Assembly: GCA_964390805.1 (NCBI GenBank)
Contig: CAYMKL010000022.1
Location: 5,324 to 69,323, forward strand
Length of the DNA stretch: 64,000 bases
Reading direction: 5' to 3'
Source: CAYMKL01 sp964390805
GTDB taxonomy: Bacteria > Chloroflexota > Anaerolineae > VGOG01
This document shows positions 33,213 through 42,841 of this stretch, in pieces; the first letter of the stretch is position 1; each line of letters opens with the position of its first letter. Under the pieces are notes generated by a model. The model did no database searches and was not told the DNA's origin. It worked only from the letters and a program-made list of their open reading frames with translations. The position numbers were made by a program, and so were the translations under genes.

Positions 33213-35267
33213 ATGATGCTTGGCGTTGACTATTACCCTGAGCACTGGCCAGAAGCGCGTTGGGCGACCGATGCGCATTTGATGCGAGATGCCGGCCTGC
33301 AAGTCGTGCGTCTCGCGGAGTTTGCCTGGGCCAAGATGGAGCCGGCCGAAGGCGAGTTCGATTGGGATTGGCTCGACCGGGCGGTGGGTACTCTGGCTGC
33401 CACGGGCCTGCAGGTCATCTTGTGTACACCGACCGCCGCGCCACCAGCCTGGCTGACGCGAGGCTATCCGGATACCCTACCGGTGGACGCCCAAGGCCGT
33501 CGTCGAAGCTTTGGTGGGCGTCGCCACTATTGCGCCAACAGTCCAGATCACCGCCTGCATACCCGTCGCATCGTCGGCGCGATGGCAACGCGCTACGGCC
33601 AGCATCCCAATGTGATCGGTTGGCAGATTGACAACGAGTTCGGCGGTGGCCAAACAGCGCGCTGCTATTGTCACAACTGCGCGGCGGCTTTCCGCTCCTG
33701 GCTCCAGCGGCGCTATGGCGGCCTGGATGCCCTGAACAACGCCTGGGGCACGGTCTTCTGGTCGCAGGTCTATACCGATTGGACACAGATTGGGCCGCCA
33801 GCTTTGGCCGTCGAAAAACCCAATCCCAGCCACGTTCTGGACTATTACCGTTTCTCATCGGACTCGTGGGTTGATTACCAGCAGATTCAGATTGATCTAC
33901 TGCGCGCCAAGACAAACGGAGCACAATTTGTCACGACCAATCTGATGGGCCTCTTTTCTGATCTGGACTATTACAAGTTGGCCCAGCCCCTTGACTTCAT
34001 AACCTGGGACAGCTATCCCACAGGCCACGCCGAACGTGGGCACGAGATGCTCTACGCTAGTGGCAGCGCAGATCATGCCTACGACGTCGGCGACCCAGCC
34101 ATCACCGGTTTGGCTCACGATCTGATGCGCGGCATGAAAGACCAACCCTTCTGGATCATGGAGCAGCAGCCCGGACACATCAACTGGGCCGACTACAACC
34201 CTGCTCCACGCCCCGGCGTCGTTCGGCTGTGGACGTGGGACGACATCGCGCATGGCGCGGACGCCGTGGTGTATTTCCGCTGGCGTGCTTGTCTCTACGC
34301 TCAGGAACAGTATCACAGCGGTCTATTGCGGCACGACGGCCAGCCGGCATCGGGTTTGCGCGATGTCCAGGCCATGAGCCACGAGCAACAGGTGATGGCC
34401 GCTATCCAGGGCACGAGAGTCCTGGCAGAAGTGGCTTTGTTGCACAGCTACGATGACTTGTGGGCGATTGGCCTACAGCCCCACAACCGCGACTTTGGCT
34501 ACCTGCGTCATCTGTTCACCTACTACCGCGCGCTGCAACACGCAGGCGTCCCGGTGGACATTGCCCCGCCCACGCGAGACCTGAGCCGCTACAAGCTGGT
34601 CATCGCGCCCACGCTGTTTCTGGTGGATGAGACCATCACTGAGAACCTCCAACGCTACGTTGAGCAAGGTGGGCATCTGGTGCTCTCTATTCGTTCCGGC
34701 TTTAAAACCAAAAGCAACCGCGTGGTGGATAGTGCCTTGCCTGGCCTGCTGGCTGGTCTGGTCGGCGCGACGGTAGAGGAATGGCACAGCCTGCCGCCTG
34801 GGGTGGCGTACTCACTGGAAATGCCTGAGCTTGCTGAGCAGCCCTTCGCGGTCAGAATCTGGGCCGAAGCCTTGAAACCAGTCAAAGCTGAAATCCTGGG
34901 GCGTTTTGGCGGAGGGGCGTTGGATGGTCGGCCGGCGGCCAGCCTGAATCGCTTCGGGGACGGCGAGATCGTCTACCTGGGCGCCTGTGCCGATGACCGG
35001 TTGGCGGATGCGCTGCTAGCCTGGCTGTTGCCCCGCGCTGGGGTTGAGCCTGTGGCCGCCGTGCCCGCCGCTGTCAAGGCGATGCGCCGCGCCGGTGATG
35101 GCCGCGAGTTCCTGTTTCTGCTGAACTTCAGCGACGCCGTGGCGACGGTGGGAGGTTGTCCCGCGCTGTCCAGGATGGGTTATACCGACGCGCTAACCAA
35201 TGAGCCGTGTGGGCCATCGGTTGAGGTGCCTGCGCGGGGGGTAGTGATCTGTCAGCGCCAGAAGTAG
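33213..35267 (+). CDS. Beta-galactosidase, glycoside hydrolase family 42
   Basis: A 684-residue GH42 enzyme, full-length, with no signal peptide and so cytoplasmic. It opens MMLGVDYYPEHWPEARWATD. The acid/base glutamate lies in VIGWQIDNEFGG and the nucleophile in PFWIMEQQPGHINW. The metal-binding Cys cluster typical of many GH42 proteins is present as CYCHNC. A trimerisation domain and a C-terminal beta domain follow. Two ATGs are adjacent (33213, 33216); the second has better spacing from GGAGGG. It would release galactose, or alpha-L-arabinopyranose, from an imported glycoside. Its end overlaps the convergent gene by 16 nt. Confidence 0.93.
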   Translation: MMLGVDYYPEHWPEARWATDAHLMRDAGLQVVRLAEFAWAKMEPAEGEFDWDWLDRAVGTLAATGLQVILCTPTAAPPAWLTRGYPDTLPVDAQGRRRSFGGRRHYCANSPDHRLHTRRIVGAMATRYGQHPNVIGWQIDNEFGGGQTARCYCHNCAAAFRSWLQRRYGGLDALNNAWGTVFWSQVYTDWTQIGPPALAVEKPNPSHVLDYYRFSSDSWVDYQQIQIDLLRAKTNGAQFVTTNLMGLFSDLDYYKLAQPLDFITWDSYPTGHAERGHEMLYASGSADHAYDVGDPAITGLAHDLMRGMKDQPFWIMEQQPGHINWADYNPAPRPGVVRLWTWDDIAHGADAVVYFRWRACLYAQEQYHSGLLRHDGQPASGLRDVQAMSHEQQVMAAIQGTRVLAEVALLHSYDDLWAIGLQPHNRDFGYLRHLFTYYRALQHAGVPVDIAPPTRDLSRYKLVIAPTLFLVDETITENLQRYVEQGGHLVLSIRSGFKTKSNRVVDSALPGLLAGLVGATVEEWHSLPPGVAYSLEMPELAEQPFAVRIWAEALKPVKAEILGRFGGGALDGRPAASLNRFGDGEIVYLGACADDRLADALLAWLLPRAGVEPVAAVPAAVKAMRRAGDGREFLFLLNFSDAVATVGGCPALSRMGYTDALTNEPCGPSVEVPARGVVICQRQK

Positions 35268-37843
35268 CGGTTCTGTTCTGTATCATCCCGGTAGCCCATC
35301 TGGGATGCCGGTCGGTTTCGCGCGTCTCGAACCGGTCTGCAGCCCGTCCTACGGGCACTGAATCGGTCGACACCACCCAGCGGATAGATCACCCCCAACG
35401 CCGCCAGGTACGCCACGCTCCCTGCCACCAGCACCCGCGAGAAGCCGAAGGAGATAGCCAGCATCGCCGACAGGATGGAGGCCAGCACCGAGGTGCAGCC
35501 ATTGATGCCCCACGCCCAGGGGACAAGGTCAGGGGCCAGGCGGCCGATGATCTCGATGCCCTTGGGGAAAGGCACACCCATCAGGAAACCCAGCGGGGCC
35601 AGGCTCAGGACGGAGACCAAGAGGCGCAGGCCCAGGCTTTGGCCCAACAGCAATCGGAAGACAAAGGGGAGGATGAGGGGATAGAGGATGATGGCCCCGA
35701 TCAAGACCGCCAGGGTTCTGGGCAAAGAGAGCCTGGCCGAGACCATGCTGCCCAGCCCTGAGAACAGGAGAATGGCAAAGAGCACGGCGGCGAATGCGTA
35801 GATGGGGTGACCTAAGAAGAGAATGAACTGCTGCATCAGAGGTATCTCGACAAAGAGATAGCCCAGGCCCAGCGCGGCGAAGTAGGCGAAAACGCGCCAC
35901 CTGTTTAGCCGCCGGATCTGGCGATCCTGCGGGAGCATTAACCTACGGCGGAATAGCAAGGGTAAAAGAATCAGAACCGCCGAAGCCAACAGGGCCAGGA
36001 TCAGGAGAGCTACCAGCACAAAGTAGCCGCTTCCGCCGAAGGGCTGCCAGATCTTGCCAAAGGTCTGAACTATCTCTGGCGTCTGACTCCACTTGAAAAA
36101 GTGAAAGAAGAAGGGGCGGTCATCGCTGGTGGGAGAAACATCGTAGGAGTAGTCGGCGTAGAAACGAACCCTATCGCCGAACAGGAGGTCCTGGAAGGCT
36201 CGGTAGTAGACGGGCTCTGGGTAGATGTTGTAACGGTTGGCCTCAGCCTCCTGGACGCCGGGATAGTACACCAGGTCGAATTGCCGCCCTCGACAGAAGC
36301 TCTTTACTGCCTCGATCTCCCCGGCCGTGAACTCCCCCTTTTTTACCAGCAGCAATAAGGTTGACCAACTGCGGATAGCTACCAGCCGCAGCTCCGGCCG
36401 GGGAAAGCCCGCTTTCTCCAAAGCCGTTACCGCCAGGGCCCCGGCCCGCAGGGTCTCGCTAGGCGGCGTCTGCAGCCAGCGGCTCACCACCAGCAGGCCG
36501 CCCTCGCTCAGGTGGGCCAGATAGTCAGCAAAAGCCTCCACTGTATAGAGGTAGTTCTCCGACAGGCTGTAGGCCCCGGAGGTCACGGGCCGGTAGATGT
36601 CGGCCAACGACACCTGGACGACGTCGAATCTCTCCCCCACGTGGCGCACATAGCTGCGCCCGTTCTCCTCCACCACCGTCACCCTCGGGTCTTGATATGG
36701 GCCGCCAGATCCCCCCCCTTGATCCCCCCCCAGCGGGGGGGGAAAGGCACCTCTGGCGACTTCGATCACCAGCGGATTGCTCTCCACGGCTACCACCGAC
36801 GAAGCCCCCTGGTGCAAAGCCGCCAGGACATCGAGGCCGCCTCTAGGCTCAATGATCAGAGCTTTCGCCTGGGGCCGCAGGCGGTAGGGCAAGGAGACAG
36901 GCAGGTAGTCAATGAAGTCCAGCTTTTCGGGCTTGGTTACTTGTGCTGAGCCTGGCCGAAGCATGGGGGAGAGATTGTCACCGTCGGTGAAGAGGCCCAA
37001 CTGAAGCGGCAGAGAGCCAGGATAGGCCAGGCTCAGGCCTGGCGCCGACTTTACTCCCTGACTCTCGATTACGTCAACGCGCGAGAAGGCGTTCCAGCGG
37101 CTGAAGACGACCTCGGCTCCGGGATAGAGCAAAGCCTGGCTGAGACCTTTGTAGGGGGAGAGGCGAACCTCTAGAAGAGATGGGGGGCGGATGGTGAGAA
37201 AGAGCAGGGCCAGGGCAATGATACTGGATATTAGAGATTGGGTATTGGATACTGAAGGTTGAGAGAATGCGATTGCCGCCAGTGCTCCTAACAGGGCACT
37301 GAGCATCACCGTCCCTGCCCCGCCCAGGAGAGGCAGGGCCACTACCGCAGCCAGGCAGCCCAGGGCCGAGCCTGCCAGATTGAAGGCATAGATCTTGCCT
37401 GCCAGCTCAGGCCGCGCCGCCAGCAGGATGCCAATGGCCAGGCCGCTGAAGAAAAAAGGCAGCGTCAAGAGTAGATAGTAGATAGCCAGGAAGAGGATCT
37501 GCTCTCGGTCCCAGGCGATACGATAGGAGTCGAAGGGGATGTAGTTGATGTTCAGATAGCTGACCAGGATGCCAACAGTCAGAAGCAACGAGAGGTTAGC
37601 GAGGAGTCTGGTCAGATTTTTCTTGACCAGATTGGGGAAAAGGGAGAGGAAGGAGCCGCTGGCTCCGAAGCCCAGGAGGGCAATGCTGACGGCCATGAAG
37701 GCGAAGTGATACCATTGGGCCAGCGAGAAAATCCGCGTGAGGGTGATCTCCAGACACAAGCCGGCCATGGAGAGCAAAAAAACGCCCAGGTTGGTCAGGT
37801 GGTCGTTGGTCGGGTGGTCATTCGCGAAGGTTTCCGCCGTCAT
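35252..37843 (-). CDS. Polytopic membrane protein with spermidine-synthase-like methyltransferase domain
   Basis: An 863-residue protein. About eight N-terminal helices (LCLEITLTRIFSLAQWYHFA onward) are followed by a soluble spermidine synthase/SAM-methyltransferase-fold domain (ALIIEPRGGLDVLAALHQGA, VVAVESNPLVIEVA), then five or six C-terminal helices. Such fused 'spermine/spermidine synthase domain' proteins are common in Chloroflexi; whether they make polyamines is unknown. Near residue 375 an in-frame palindromic repeat adds FPPPLGGDQGGGSGGP next to the nucleotide-binding fold. The last 25 residues, after GVIYPLGGVD, also look repeat-derived. The ATG overlaps the epimerase stop (ATGA). 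Confidence 0.8.
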   Translation of the reverse strand: MTAETFANDHPTNDHLTNLGVFLLSMAGLCLEITLTRIFSLAQWYHFAFMAVSIALLGFGASGSFLSLFPNLVKKNLTRLLANLSLLLTVGILVSYLNINYIPFDSYRIAWDREQILFLAIYYLLLTLPFFFSGLAIGILLAARPELAGKIYAFNLAGSALGCLAAVVALPLLGGAGTVMLSALLGALAAIAFSQPSVSNTQSLISSIIALALLFLTIRPPSLLEVRLSPYKGLSQALLYPGAEVVFSRWNAFSRVDVIESQGVKSAPGLSLAYPGSLPLQLGLFTDGDNLSPMLRPGSAQVTKPEKLDFIDYLPVSLPYRLRPQAKALIIEPRGGLDVLAALHQGASSVVAVESNPLVIEVARGAFPPPLGGDQGGGSGGPYQDPRVTVVEENGRSYVRHVGERFDVVQVSLADIYRPVTSGAYSLSENYLYTVEAFADYLAHLSEGGLLVVSRWLQTPPSETLRAGALAVTALEKAGFPRPELRLVAIRSWSTLLLLVKKGEFTAGEIEAVKSFCRGRQFDLVYYPGVQEAEANRYNIYPEPVYYRAFQDLLFGDRVRFYADYSYDVSPTSDDRPFFFHFFKWSQTPEIVQTFGKIWQPFGGSGYFVLVALLILALLASAVLILLPLLFRRRLMLPQDRQIRRLNRWRVFAYFAALGLGYLFVEIPLMQQFILFLGHPIYAFAAVLFAILLFSGLGSMVSARLSLPRTLAVLIGAIILYPLILPFVFRLLLGQSLGLRLLVSVLSLAPLGFLMGVPFPKGIEIIGRLAPDLVPWAWGINGCTSVLASILSAMLAISFGFSRVLVAGSVAYLAALGVIYPLGGVDRFSARRTGCRPVRDARNRPASQMGYRDDTEQNRYFWR
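36708..36744. repeat. C8/G8 palindromic repeat inside the spermidine-synthase-like gene
   Basis: Two runs of eight C (36711-36718 and 36724-36731) are followed by AGC and a run of eight G, making a strong hairpin within coding sequence. Homopolymer runs this long are also possible sites of strand slippage or assembly error. Confidence 0.7.
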
Positions 37844-38778
37844 TGGTCAACTGCCACTCGAAATTGGGGATCTGAGGTCAGCATCCGTTTTAGGCCTTCA
37901 TCCAGGTCAACTTTCGGACTGTAACCCAGCTTCTGCCGGGCCAGGCTGATGTCGGCTACCAGACGGGAGACGCCGCCGTCATTGGCCTGGCTGCAAAGAG
38001 GGTTGACTTCGTGGCCGATGGCCCGAGCTATCTTCGCCACCAACTGGTTGATGCTCACCTCCTGACCGCTACCCACGTTGATAATGCGGCGGTCCACATC
38101 GGAGGCCGTGCCTGCTGCGAACAGGGCGTCCACCAAGTCGTCAATGTAGACGAAATCTCTGGTCTGATTCCCGCCGCCGAAGACGACCAGCGAGCCACCT
38201 CCCAGGGCTTGTTTGAGAAACTGGGGAATGACCGGGGCGTGGGAGGCAGGCACGAACTGCCCTGGCCCATAAGCGTTGAATACCCTGAGCGCAACCGTCT
38301 CTATGCCGCAGAGGGCGCCGATGGTGGAGACGTAGTACTCCGAGGCGATCTTGCTCACCGCATAGGGTGAGTCAGGATTGGGAATGGTCTTCTCGCTGAC
38401 GGGTTGCTTGTGTTGCTCGCCGTAAACCGCCCCCGAGGAGGCCAAGACTACCCTTTTCACCCCCGCGTCCCGCACGGCCTCCATAACGGCCACCGTACCG
38501 CCTACATTCACGTCGTTATAGTCGCGGGGATACAGAACGGACTCCGGAACGGACACCCGTGCCGCCAGGTGGTACACACACTCTACATGCTGTAGCAGCG
38601 TCCAGAGCTTGGGGACATCTCTCACGTCTCCGCGAGTGAAGAGCACCTGGGAATCGAGGCGCGAAGGATCGCCGGCGCTGAGGTCGTCCAAGACCCGCAC
38701 CTGATGCCCCTCCCTAACCAGACGATTTGCCAGGGCGGCGCCGATGAAACCAGCCCCGCCAGTGATGAGGCATCGCAC
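37840..38778 (-). CDS. NAD-dependent epimerase/dehydratase (UDP-glucose 4-epimerase-like)
   Basis: A 312-residue extended short-chain dehydrogenase. It opens MRCLITGGAGFIGAALANRL with the GxxGxxG NAD motif; the catalytic YAVSKIASEYY supplies Tyr and Lys, and FNAYGPGQF is the usual sugar-nucleotide loop. It probably epimerises or dehydrates an NDP-sugar for surface glycans. The start is GTG with AAGG about 6 nt upstream. It overlaps the next gene by 4 nt, so the two are translated together. Confidence 0.88.
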   Translation of the reverse strand: MRCLITGGAGFIGAALANRLVREGHQVRVLDDLSAGDPSRLDSQVLFTRGDVRDVPKLWTLLQHVECVYHLAARVSVPESVLYPRDYNDVNVGGTVAVMEAVRDAGVKRVVLASSGAVYGEQHKQPVSEKTIPNPDSPYAVSKIASEYYVSTIGALCGIETVALRVFNAYGPGQFVPASHAPVIPQFLKQALGGGSLVVFGGGNQTRDFVYIDDLVDALFAAGTASDVDRRIINVGSGQEVSINQLVAKIARAIGHEVNPLCSQANDGGVSRLVADISLARQKLGYSPKVDLDEGLKRMLTSDPQFRVAVDQ

Positions 38779-38857
38779 TTTTCAACCTTCCATGGGCCAT
38801 TTGGAACAAGGTCCCAGCTACTCCCGCCAGATCGTTTTGAACTTTGAGCTTTGAACT

Positions 38858-40204
38858 TCAAAATTCTGTCGCCCCGGTGAACTCGAATTCGGCCAGCTTC
38901 AGGGCCGGGGTGCGAGTGCCGCCGAACCAGTTCTGTTGCAACCTGGTCTCGCGGCTTACTGCCTCCACGTTGGCCAGCGCCTCCAGGTAGCTCTGGGTGA
39001 AGCGGAGGTTTTTGATGGGATAGGCGATCTCGCCCTTCTCGACAAGAAAAGTCCCATCGCGGGTCATGCCGGTGATAATGACCAGCTTGGGATGGACGGG
39101 GCGAGTGTAGTGGAAGCGAGTCACCCAGAGGCCCCGCTCCATCGAGGCCAGCATCTCCTCTTTGCTCGCCTCACCGGGCGCCATGAAGGTATGGGCGGGA
39201 ATGGGGCCTGAGGTGTTGGGAGCAGGCAGTCCGTGCCCGGTGGAAGCCTTCCCCTCTTTGCCGGCAGTGTAGGAGTCGTACACCACAGCCTCAGCCACGC
39301 CTTCTTTGATCAGATCAACTCGCTGCCTCGGCGCGCCCTCGAAATCGAAAGGCATGGGCAGGCCCGTGGGATCAAGGCCGTCATCCCAAATGGAAATGGC
39401 ATCGCTCATGATCTTTTTCCCGAAATTGCCTATCATGAAGCTGCGCCCCTCCTGCACGGACAAAGCGCCGAAGCCCAGGTAGGAAAACATGCTCATGAAG
39501 TCAGCTACGGCGTACTCCTCCAATACAACCGGGTAACGGCCCGGCGGCAGGTCCCTGGGGTTGCGACTGCGGAGAGCCTTCTCCACCGCCTCGCGGCCGA
39601 TCACCTCGGTGTTGATGTCCCCCACTTTCCAGGCTGTGACCTCAGCGTAGCCAGAGCTATCGTCGCTCATGATGACAGTGTTGATGTCGGCCGAGGTAGT
39701 GGCATGATAAGCGAAGGCGCCGGCTGACGCCAAGGAGTTGGCCACCGCCAATTCGCCAGCCCCAGTGGTGAAGGCCCCCGAAGCGATCAGTCCATTGTCT
39801 ACAGCCTGTTGGCAGATCACCCCCACGGCCCTGGCCCGAGCCTCGGGGCTGAAGGCGGCCGTGGCCTCGTCGAAGGCCTCGATTTGTGCAATGGGCACCG
39901 GGCTGGGCAGCGACATGAAGTCGGGGTTCTCAGGCTGGAACTCGGCTATGGTCAAGGCCCTCTCCACCACCCTTTCCAGAGCCTCCTGGCTCAAGTCGTT
40001 AATGGAAGCTACCCCGATCTTCTTGCCCACCACGGTCCGCACCCTGATCCCCACGTTTCGCTCGGCCACATTCTGATGGATATAGGAATTTGCAAAGCGC
40101 GTCAGCCCGCTGTCCTCGCTCATGATAATCACTTCCGTCTGGTCGGCAGTGGACAGAGACAGGACTCGCTTGGCAATCTCGTGCATCTTCTTTCTACCTA
40201 GCAT
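38858..40204 (-). CDS. pmbA: TldD/PmbA family protein, PmbA (TldE) subunit
   Basis: A 448-residue PmbA/TldE-type protein, the non-metal partner of the TldD/TldE heterodimeric protease. Residues ALTIAEFQPENPDFMSLP, GYAEVTAWKVGDINTEVIGR and VITGMTRDGTFLVEKGEI are characteristic, and it lacks the HExxxH site, as PmbA should. Start ATG with AAAGGAG 6 nt upstream. The tldD gene precedes it by 57 nt. The pair degrades unfolded peptides or trims modified leader peptides. No RiPP precursor is evident nearby. Confidence 0.9.
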   Translation of the reverse strand: MLGRKKMHEIAKRVLSLSTADQTEVIIMSEDSGLTRFANSYIHQNVAERNVGIRVRTVVGKKIGVASINDLSQEALERVVERALTIAEFQPENPDFMSLPSPVPIAQIEAFDEATAAFSPEARARAVGVICQQAVDNGLIASGAFTTGAGELAVANSLASAGAFAYHATTSADINTVIMSDDSSGYAEVTAWKVGDINTEVIGREAVEKALRSRNPRDLPPGRYPVVLEEYAVADFMSMFSYLGFGALSVQEGRSFMIGNFGKKIMSDAISIWDDGLDPTGLPMPFDFEGAPRQRVDLIKEGVAEAVVYDSYTAGKEGKASTGHGLPAPNTSGPIPAHTFMAPGEASKEEMLASMERGLWVTRFHYTRPVHPKLVIITGMTRDGTFLVEKGEIAYPIKNLRFTQSYLEALANVEAVSRETRLQQNWFGGTRTPALKLAEFEFTGATEF

Positions 40205-40261
40205 TGTTGCTCCTTTCGTTGGAGGTTAGAGGTTGGAGGTCAGAGCTTTGAGCTTTGGCTT

Positions 40262-41704
40262 TCACCTCATCACCCCCACCTGCACGTTGCGGAAGCGGGC
40301 GGGAGCTGTGCCGTGACCCACGTGCGCCGACTGTGAGGGCTGGCCCTTGCCACAGTTGGGCGTGCCCCACACGTTCCAGTGCTTCTGGTTGCAGATGGCA
40401 TCACAGCCTGCCCAGAACTGGGGGGTGATGCCAGTATAGGTGGCGTTCTTGTACAGTTGCCCCAACTTGCCATTCTTGATCTGGTAGGCTATCTCGGTGC
40501 CGAATTGGAAGTTGAGGCGCTTGTCGTCAATGCTCCAGCTCTTGTTCATCTCCATGTAGATGCCGTCATCGGTGTCGGCAATGAGATCATCGAAGTCCCA
40601 TTCCCCCGGCTCCAGATTGATGTTGGTCATGCGGATTATGGGGATGCGGTTCCAGCCATCGGCGCGCATGCAGCCATTGCTTTCCTGGCCGAGCATCGCC
40701 GCTGTCTCTCGCGAGGTGAGGTAGCCGACGAACATGCCTTCCTTGACGATGGGCACCCGTTGGGCTGGCACCCCCTCATCGTCATAAGCATAGGTGCCCA
40801 AGCCGCCTGGGATAGTGGCATCGGCGGTGATGTTGACGATTTCCGAGCCATAGCGGAACGTTCCCAACTTCTCGGTCGTCAAGAAGCTGGTGCCGGCAAA
40901 GCTGGCTTCGGTGCCGAAGACCCGATCCAACTCAATGGGATGGCCACAGGACTCGTGCACCTGCAGAGCCAACTGGGTAGCCCCCATGATGATGGTGGTC
41001 ACCAAGCTCGGGCACTGGGGAGCCGTGAGCAGCGCCACCGCCTCTTCGCCCACTCGCTGAGCGTTGCCAACGAGATCCATCTTCTCGACTAGCTCATAGC
41101 CGGCCGTCCCCTGGTGGCGACCGAAGGAGTTGGGATAGCTTCTCTTCTGAACATCGCCCTCGCCGACGGCTGTGGCCTCCAGGCCGCCCCCGCTCTCGAT
41201 GATCTCCTGCTCAATGAAAGAGCCTTCGGAACTGGCGAATGCCTTGCGCTCGCGCACGAACTGGAGGTTGGACTGAGCCACCGCTACCCCATTGGCCAGC
41301 CTCATCCCAGCATCGGCAGCCATGAGCAGCTCGATTTTCTTTTCCATCGTCACCTGAAAGGGGTCAATCTTAACTGGCGTGCGGTAAGTGTCCGAATAGA
41401 CGATGGGTGAGCCAATGTCTACCTCTTGGGTTCTGACCAGGGCGCTGGCCCTGGCTATCTCAACAGCAAGGGCAGTGACCCGGTCAATCTCCTCCAACGA
41501 AAGAAGGGAACTGGAGGCAAAGCCCCAGGATCCGTTGAGAATGACCCGCACACCGAAGCCCTGATCCTCGTCCTGGGAGAGGGCTTCCACCTTCCCGTTC
41601 TTGACCACGACGCCTTGATTTTCCCGGCGCACGATCCGAATGTCGGCGTAAGCAGCGCCTTTGATCTCGGCCACGTTCAAAGCTCGATCAGTGAGTTCTC
41701 GCAA
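40262..41704 (-). CDS. tldD: TldD metalloprotease subunit
   Basis: A 480-residue TldD protein, the catalytic subunit of the TldD/TldE protease. The zinc motif HExxxH is visible as LALQVHESCGHPIELDRVFG, and the C-terminal zinc ligand region is GKGQPSQSAHVGHGTAPARF. The start codon is TTG at 41704, supported by a perfect AAGGAGG 6 nt upstream; no nearby in-frame ATG exists. It is the first gene of the tldD-pmbA pair, divergent from fmdB. Confidence 0.92.
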   Translation of the reverse strand: MRELTDRALNVAEIKGAAYADIRIVRRENQGVVVKNGKVEALSQDEDQGFGVRVILNGSWGFASSSLLSLEEIDRVTALAVEIARASALVRTQEVDIGSPIVYSDTYRTPVKIDPFQVTMEKKIELLMAADAGMRLANGVAVAQSNLQFVRERKAFASSEGSFIEQEIIESGGGLEATAVGEGDVQKRSYPNSFGRHQGTAGYELVEKMDLVGNAQRVGEEAVALLTAPQCPSLVTTIIMGATQLALQVHESCGHPIELDRVFGTEASFAGTSFLTTEKLGTFRYGSEIVNITADATIPGGLGTYAYDDEGVPAQRVPIVKEGMFVGYLTSRETAAMLGQESNGCMRADGWNRIPIIRMTNINLEPGEWDFDDLIADTDDGIYMEMNKSWSIDDKRLNFQFGTEIAYQIKNGKLGQLYKNATYTGITPQFWAGCDAICNQKHWNVWGTPNCGKGQPSQSAHVGHGTAPARFRNVQVGVMR

Positions 41705-41743
41705 TGCAGTCCTCCTTATGATTGGATTGAAAGAATGTTGTTC

Positions 41744-41772
41744 TTGACCGGATTCAAAAACAGTAGTAAAAT
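41744..41772 (+). promoter_or_regulatory. Promoter of the FmdB-type gene
   Basis: TTGACC (41744-41749), 17 nt, TAAAAT (41767-41772), 34 nt before the ATG. Confidence 0.75.
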
Positions 41773-41806
41773 ACCCTTGAAAGCGATTCTGAGAAGGTGA
41801 GTAGCC

Positions 41807-42046
41807 ATGCCCCTTTATGAATACTATTGCTCCGATTGTGAGATCAAGTTTGAGGCCCTGCGAGGGATGAGCCAGGCTGACAGCCCTATCGCCTGTGTGC
41901 GCTGCGAGGGAATGAATACCTCCCGCGCTATCTCCTTATTCGCCGCCCTCAGCAAGGGAGGCGGCGGTGAGAGCCGGTCACTTGGCGGCGCCAGTGGTTG
42001 TGCCAGTTGTAGCGCCACCAGTTGCGCAACCTGTGGCGGGGGTTGA
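41807..42046 (+). CDS. FmdB-family zinc ribbon protein
   Basis: A 79-residue regulatory-type zinc ribbon. MPLYEYYCSDCEIKFEALRG with CVRC supplies the two CxxC knuckles. The C-terminal tail is Gly/Ser/Cys-rich (SGCASCSATSCATCGGG), as in many FmdB members. The family is named after a putative regulator of formamidase, but most members have no proven role. It is monocistronic with its own promoter. Confidence 0.88.
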   Translation: MPLYEYYCSDCEIKFEALRGMSQADSPIACVRCEGMNTSRAISLFAALSKGGGGESRSLGGASGCASCSATSCATCGGG

Positions 42047-42130
42047 GCTTGACCCGACCTCTAGCCAAGGTCAGGCGGCCGCCGAGGACTCCGGTGGCCG
42101 CTATTTCGACAGGCTCAACACAGGCTTTGT

Positions 42131-42805
42131 TTATTCTACTGGGGAAGCATATACGAATTCGATAGTCCCTTTGTACACAGGTAAGACCATTCTCTCGCGC
42201 TTGATCACGCTCACGGCCAGTCCCTCGTAGTTGCGCTCCAGAGCAGCCATAAGCCCCCCGCTCCTGAGCAAGGCTGCCTCCATGGTCTCGGATTGACCAA
42301 TAGCCTGCAGAACATAGGGACGCGAAAGTTGCGTCCCATTGATGGTTATCACCCCGTCTTCAGTGCTGGTAATCACTGAGTATAGGATCAGCCGCTCCCC
42401 GTTGATGGCCAAAGCCTCCGCCCCGGCATTGCGCAGCTCGTTGATCAAGTCCTGCAAATCCAGAACGCCGATAGGCCCGTCGAGACTCGCTTCGACACCC
42501 GCCCCTGAGACCTCTGCCAGTCCATTGATGACCCTGACCTTGTTCAGTTCCTCCACTAAAGACTCCAGCACAGTCCGTCTGGTAGCCTGTTGATATTCGC
42601 TGAGTTGTTCCTCCAAAACCTCCATCTCTTCACGCAGGCGGGCATTGTTCTCCACCAGGCTGCTGATGATAACCAACTGATCGGCACTCGAAGTGAGTAG
42701 AATGGAATCATCGGTCATCTGCTGAGTGCGAAATTGGGCCACAAGTAACAGGCCCAAAATGAAACAGAGTATGGTCAACAACAACTGTGCGGAACGACTC
42801 TTCAT
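42131..42805 (-). CDS. DUF881 family protein (downstream copy)
   Basis: A 224-residue protein with one N-terminal membrane helix (LLLTILCFILGLLLVAQF), a coiled coil (about residues 45-85) and an extracytoplasmic DUF881 domain (SGAGVEASLDGPIGVLDLQD, LINELRNAGAEALAINGERL, GTIEFVYASPVE). DUF881 proteins usually lie near division or sporulation genes in Gram-positives and Chloroflexi; the function is unknown. It follows a paralogue by 36 nt. Confidence 0.88.
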   Translation of the reverse strand: MKSRSAQLLLTILCFILGLLLVAQFRTQQMTDDSILLTSSADQLVIISSLVENNARLREEMEVLEEQLSEYQQATRRTVLESLVEELNKVRVINGLAEVSGAGVEASLDGPIGVLDLQDLINELRNAGAEALAINGERLILYSVITSTEDGVITINGTQLSRPYVLQAIGQSETMEAALLRSGGLMAALERNYEGLAVSVIKRERMVLPVYKGTIEFVYASPVE

Positions 42806-42841
42806 AGCCCAGGTTGTCTCGTCACTTACCCCTCGATCTCC

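Noticed and set aside
36711..36742. Possible CRISPR-like or phase-variation array
   Set aside because: Only two C-runs and one G-run, no spaced repeats, so not an array; kept only as a possible slippage site.
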